Assembly (NCBI GenBank): GCA_027349605.1 | Contig: DAIEMM010000232.1 | Coordinates: 1 to 6,716 of the forward strand | From: Anaeromyxobacteraceae bacterium | Lineage (GTDB): Bacteria; Myxococcota; Myxococcia; Myxococcales; Anaeromyxobacteraceae | Direction: 5' to 3' | Length of the DNA: 6,716 bases | Shown here: positions 5,974 to 6,716 of the stretch, piece after piece | Layout of the letters: each line of letters begins with the position of its first letter | Numbering within the stretch: the stretch's first letter is position 1 | The notes under the pieces: model-generated | The model's database searches: none | What the model saw: only the letters and a program-made list of their open reading frames with translations | What the model was told of the DNA's origin: nothing | Translations under genes and position numbers: made by a program

Positions 5974-6716
5974 ATGGCTCCCTACGACCTCGCAGCATCG
6001 CTCGGCCCCGTCGCCTTCGCCCTCGTGTTCGGGGCCATCGGCTTCGGCTTCGGCGCCGTCCTCGAGATGGGCGGCTTCGGGGACACCCGAAAGCTGGCCG
6101 GCCAGTTCTACTTCCAGGACATGACGGTCCTGAAGGTGATGTTCACCGGGATCATCGTCGCAGCGGTGCTCGTGGCCCTGGCCACGTCGTTCGGCCTGCT
6201 CGACATGAGCCGCGTGTTCGTGAACCCGACCTACCTGTGGCCGGGGATCGTCGGCGGCCTCATCATGGGGGTCGGCTTCGTCATCGGCGGCTTCTGCCCC
6301 GGGACCTCGCTCGTGGCCGCGTCCACGCTCAAGGTCGACGGGATGCTCTTCCTCCTCGGCGCGCTCACCGGAGTCGGGCTCTTCGGGGAGACCGTCGGGA
6401 GCTTCCAGGGCTTCTGGCTCTCCTCCTACATGGGACGCTTCACGCTGCCGGAGTGGCTCGGTCTCCCGGTGGGAGTGACCGTCCTGCTCGTGGTCGTCAT
6501 GGCGCTCGTCCTCTTCTGGGCCGGCGACCTGGCGCAGAAGGTCTACGGCCAGAAGATCCCGTGGGCCGAGGTGACCAAGGTTCCCGGACCCGGGACCCTC
6601 GCCTTCGCGGGATCGCTCGTGGCGGCGAGCTTCGTCCTGGTGCTCCACGGACAGCCGTCCCCGGAGGCCAAGTTCGCCCGGATGGGCCCCGAGCTGCAGC
6701 GCTCCGTGGAGGAGCG
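5974..6716 (+). CDS. YeeE/YedE-family membrane protein, second half of pair, 3' end missing
   Basis: The frame is open from ATG 5974 to the right edge (247 codons seen, no stop), 11 bp after the previous gene, with GAGGGA at 5961-5966 as ribosome binding site. Hydrophobic segments lie at about 10-30, 55-77, 88-107, 123-143, 164-184 and 207-226. GFVIGGFCPGTSLVA at 101-115 is the second signature of the YeeE/YedE family, with conserved cysteine 108; together with cysteine 135 of the preceding protein it could complete the thiosulfate path. It is longer than the usual short partner of split pairs, about 140 residues. After the last helix it turns hydrophilic (GQPSPEAKFARMGPEL), as if a soluble domain follows; a rhodanese domain is a known companion, but this is only a guess because the end is cut off. 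Confidence 0.88.
   Translation, partial: MAPYDLAASLGPVAFALVFGAIGFGFGAVLEMGGFGDTRKLAGQFYFQDMTVLKVMFTGIIVAAVLVALATSFGLLDMSRVFVNPTYLWPGIVGGLIMGVGFVIGGFCPGTSLVAASTLKVDGMLFLLGALTGVGLFGETVGSFQGFWLSSYMGRFTLPEWLGLPVGVTVLLVVVMALVLFWAGDLAQKVYGQKIPWAEVTKVPGPGTLAFAGSLVAASFVLVLHGQPSPEAKFARMGPELQRSVEE

Noticed and set aside
5923..6648. 241-codon minus-strand open frame rich in Glu and His
   Set aside because: It lies opposite the second YeeE/YedE gene, whose membrane segments and GFCPGTS motif are clear; the acidic composition is what antisense of hydrophobic GC-rich codons gives.

Overview
This window looks like part of a chromosome from a GC-rich bacterium with many multiheme cytochromes. Codon third positions are nearly all G or C, there is a sigma-54 activator, and the genes carry 15 to 16 c-type heme motifs. 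A myxobacterial or deltaproteobacterial relative such as Anaeromyxobacter would fit, but this is a guess from style and gene content, not a proven identity.

Layout. At the left edge (2-184, +) is the C-terminal end of a cytochrome P460-family protein. It converges with a PAS / AAA+ / Fis-type sigma-54 activator (194-1603, -), and a small inverted repeat contains both stop codons. A 170-bp divergent intergenic region (1604-1773) follows. It is AT-richer than its surroundings and densely regulatory: three 15-bp palindromes of one family at a 23-24 bp pitch, the third overlapping the regulator's start codon; a good -24/-12 element facing right; and a sigma-70-like promoter for the regulator that overlaps two of the palindromes.

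To the right is a tightly packed operon: an octaheme cytochrome c of the tetrathionate reductase (OTR) family (1774-3192); a 750-residue fusion of a seven-heme periplasmic cytochrome c with a membrane cytochrome b (3189-5441); and two YeeE/YedE-type membrane proteins of the thiosulfate-transport family (5438-5962, and 5974 to the right edge, incomplete). The first three genes overlap by four bases at each junction (GTGA, ATGA) and the last is 11 bp downstream.

Working model (inference). The cytochrome b exchanges electrons with the quinone pool, the seven c hemes carry them across the periplasmic side, and the octaheme protein exchanges them with a sulfur compound such as tetrathionate. The YeeE/YedE pair then moves thiosulfate or a related sulfur species across the membrane. 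The divergent activator would switch the operon on through sigma-54 and probably limit its own expression. The substrate is not proven: OTR and P460 proteins also act on nitrogen compounds such as hydroxylamine. The points of most interest are the operator array, the heptaheme-cytochrome b fusion with a near-perfect EF-hand loop, and the coupling of a multiheme respiratory pair to sulfur transport.
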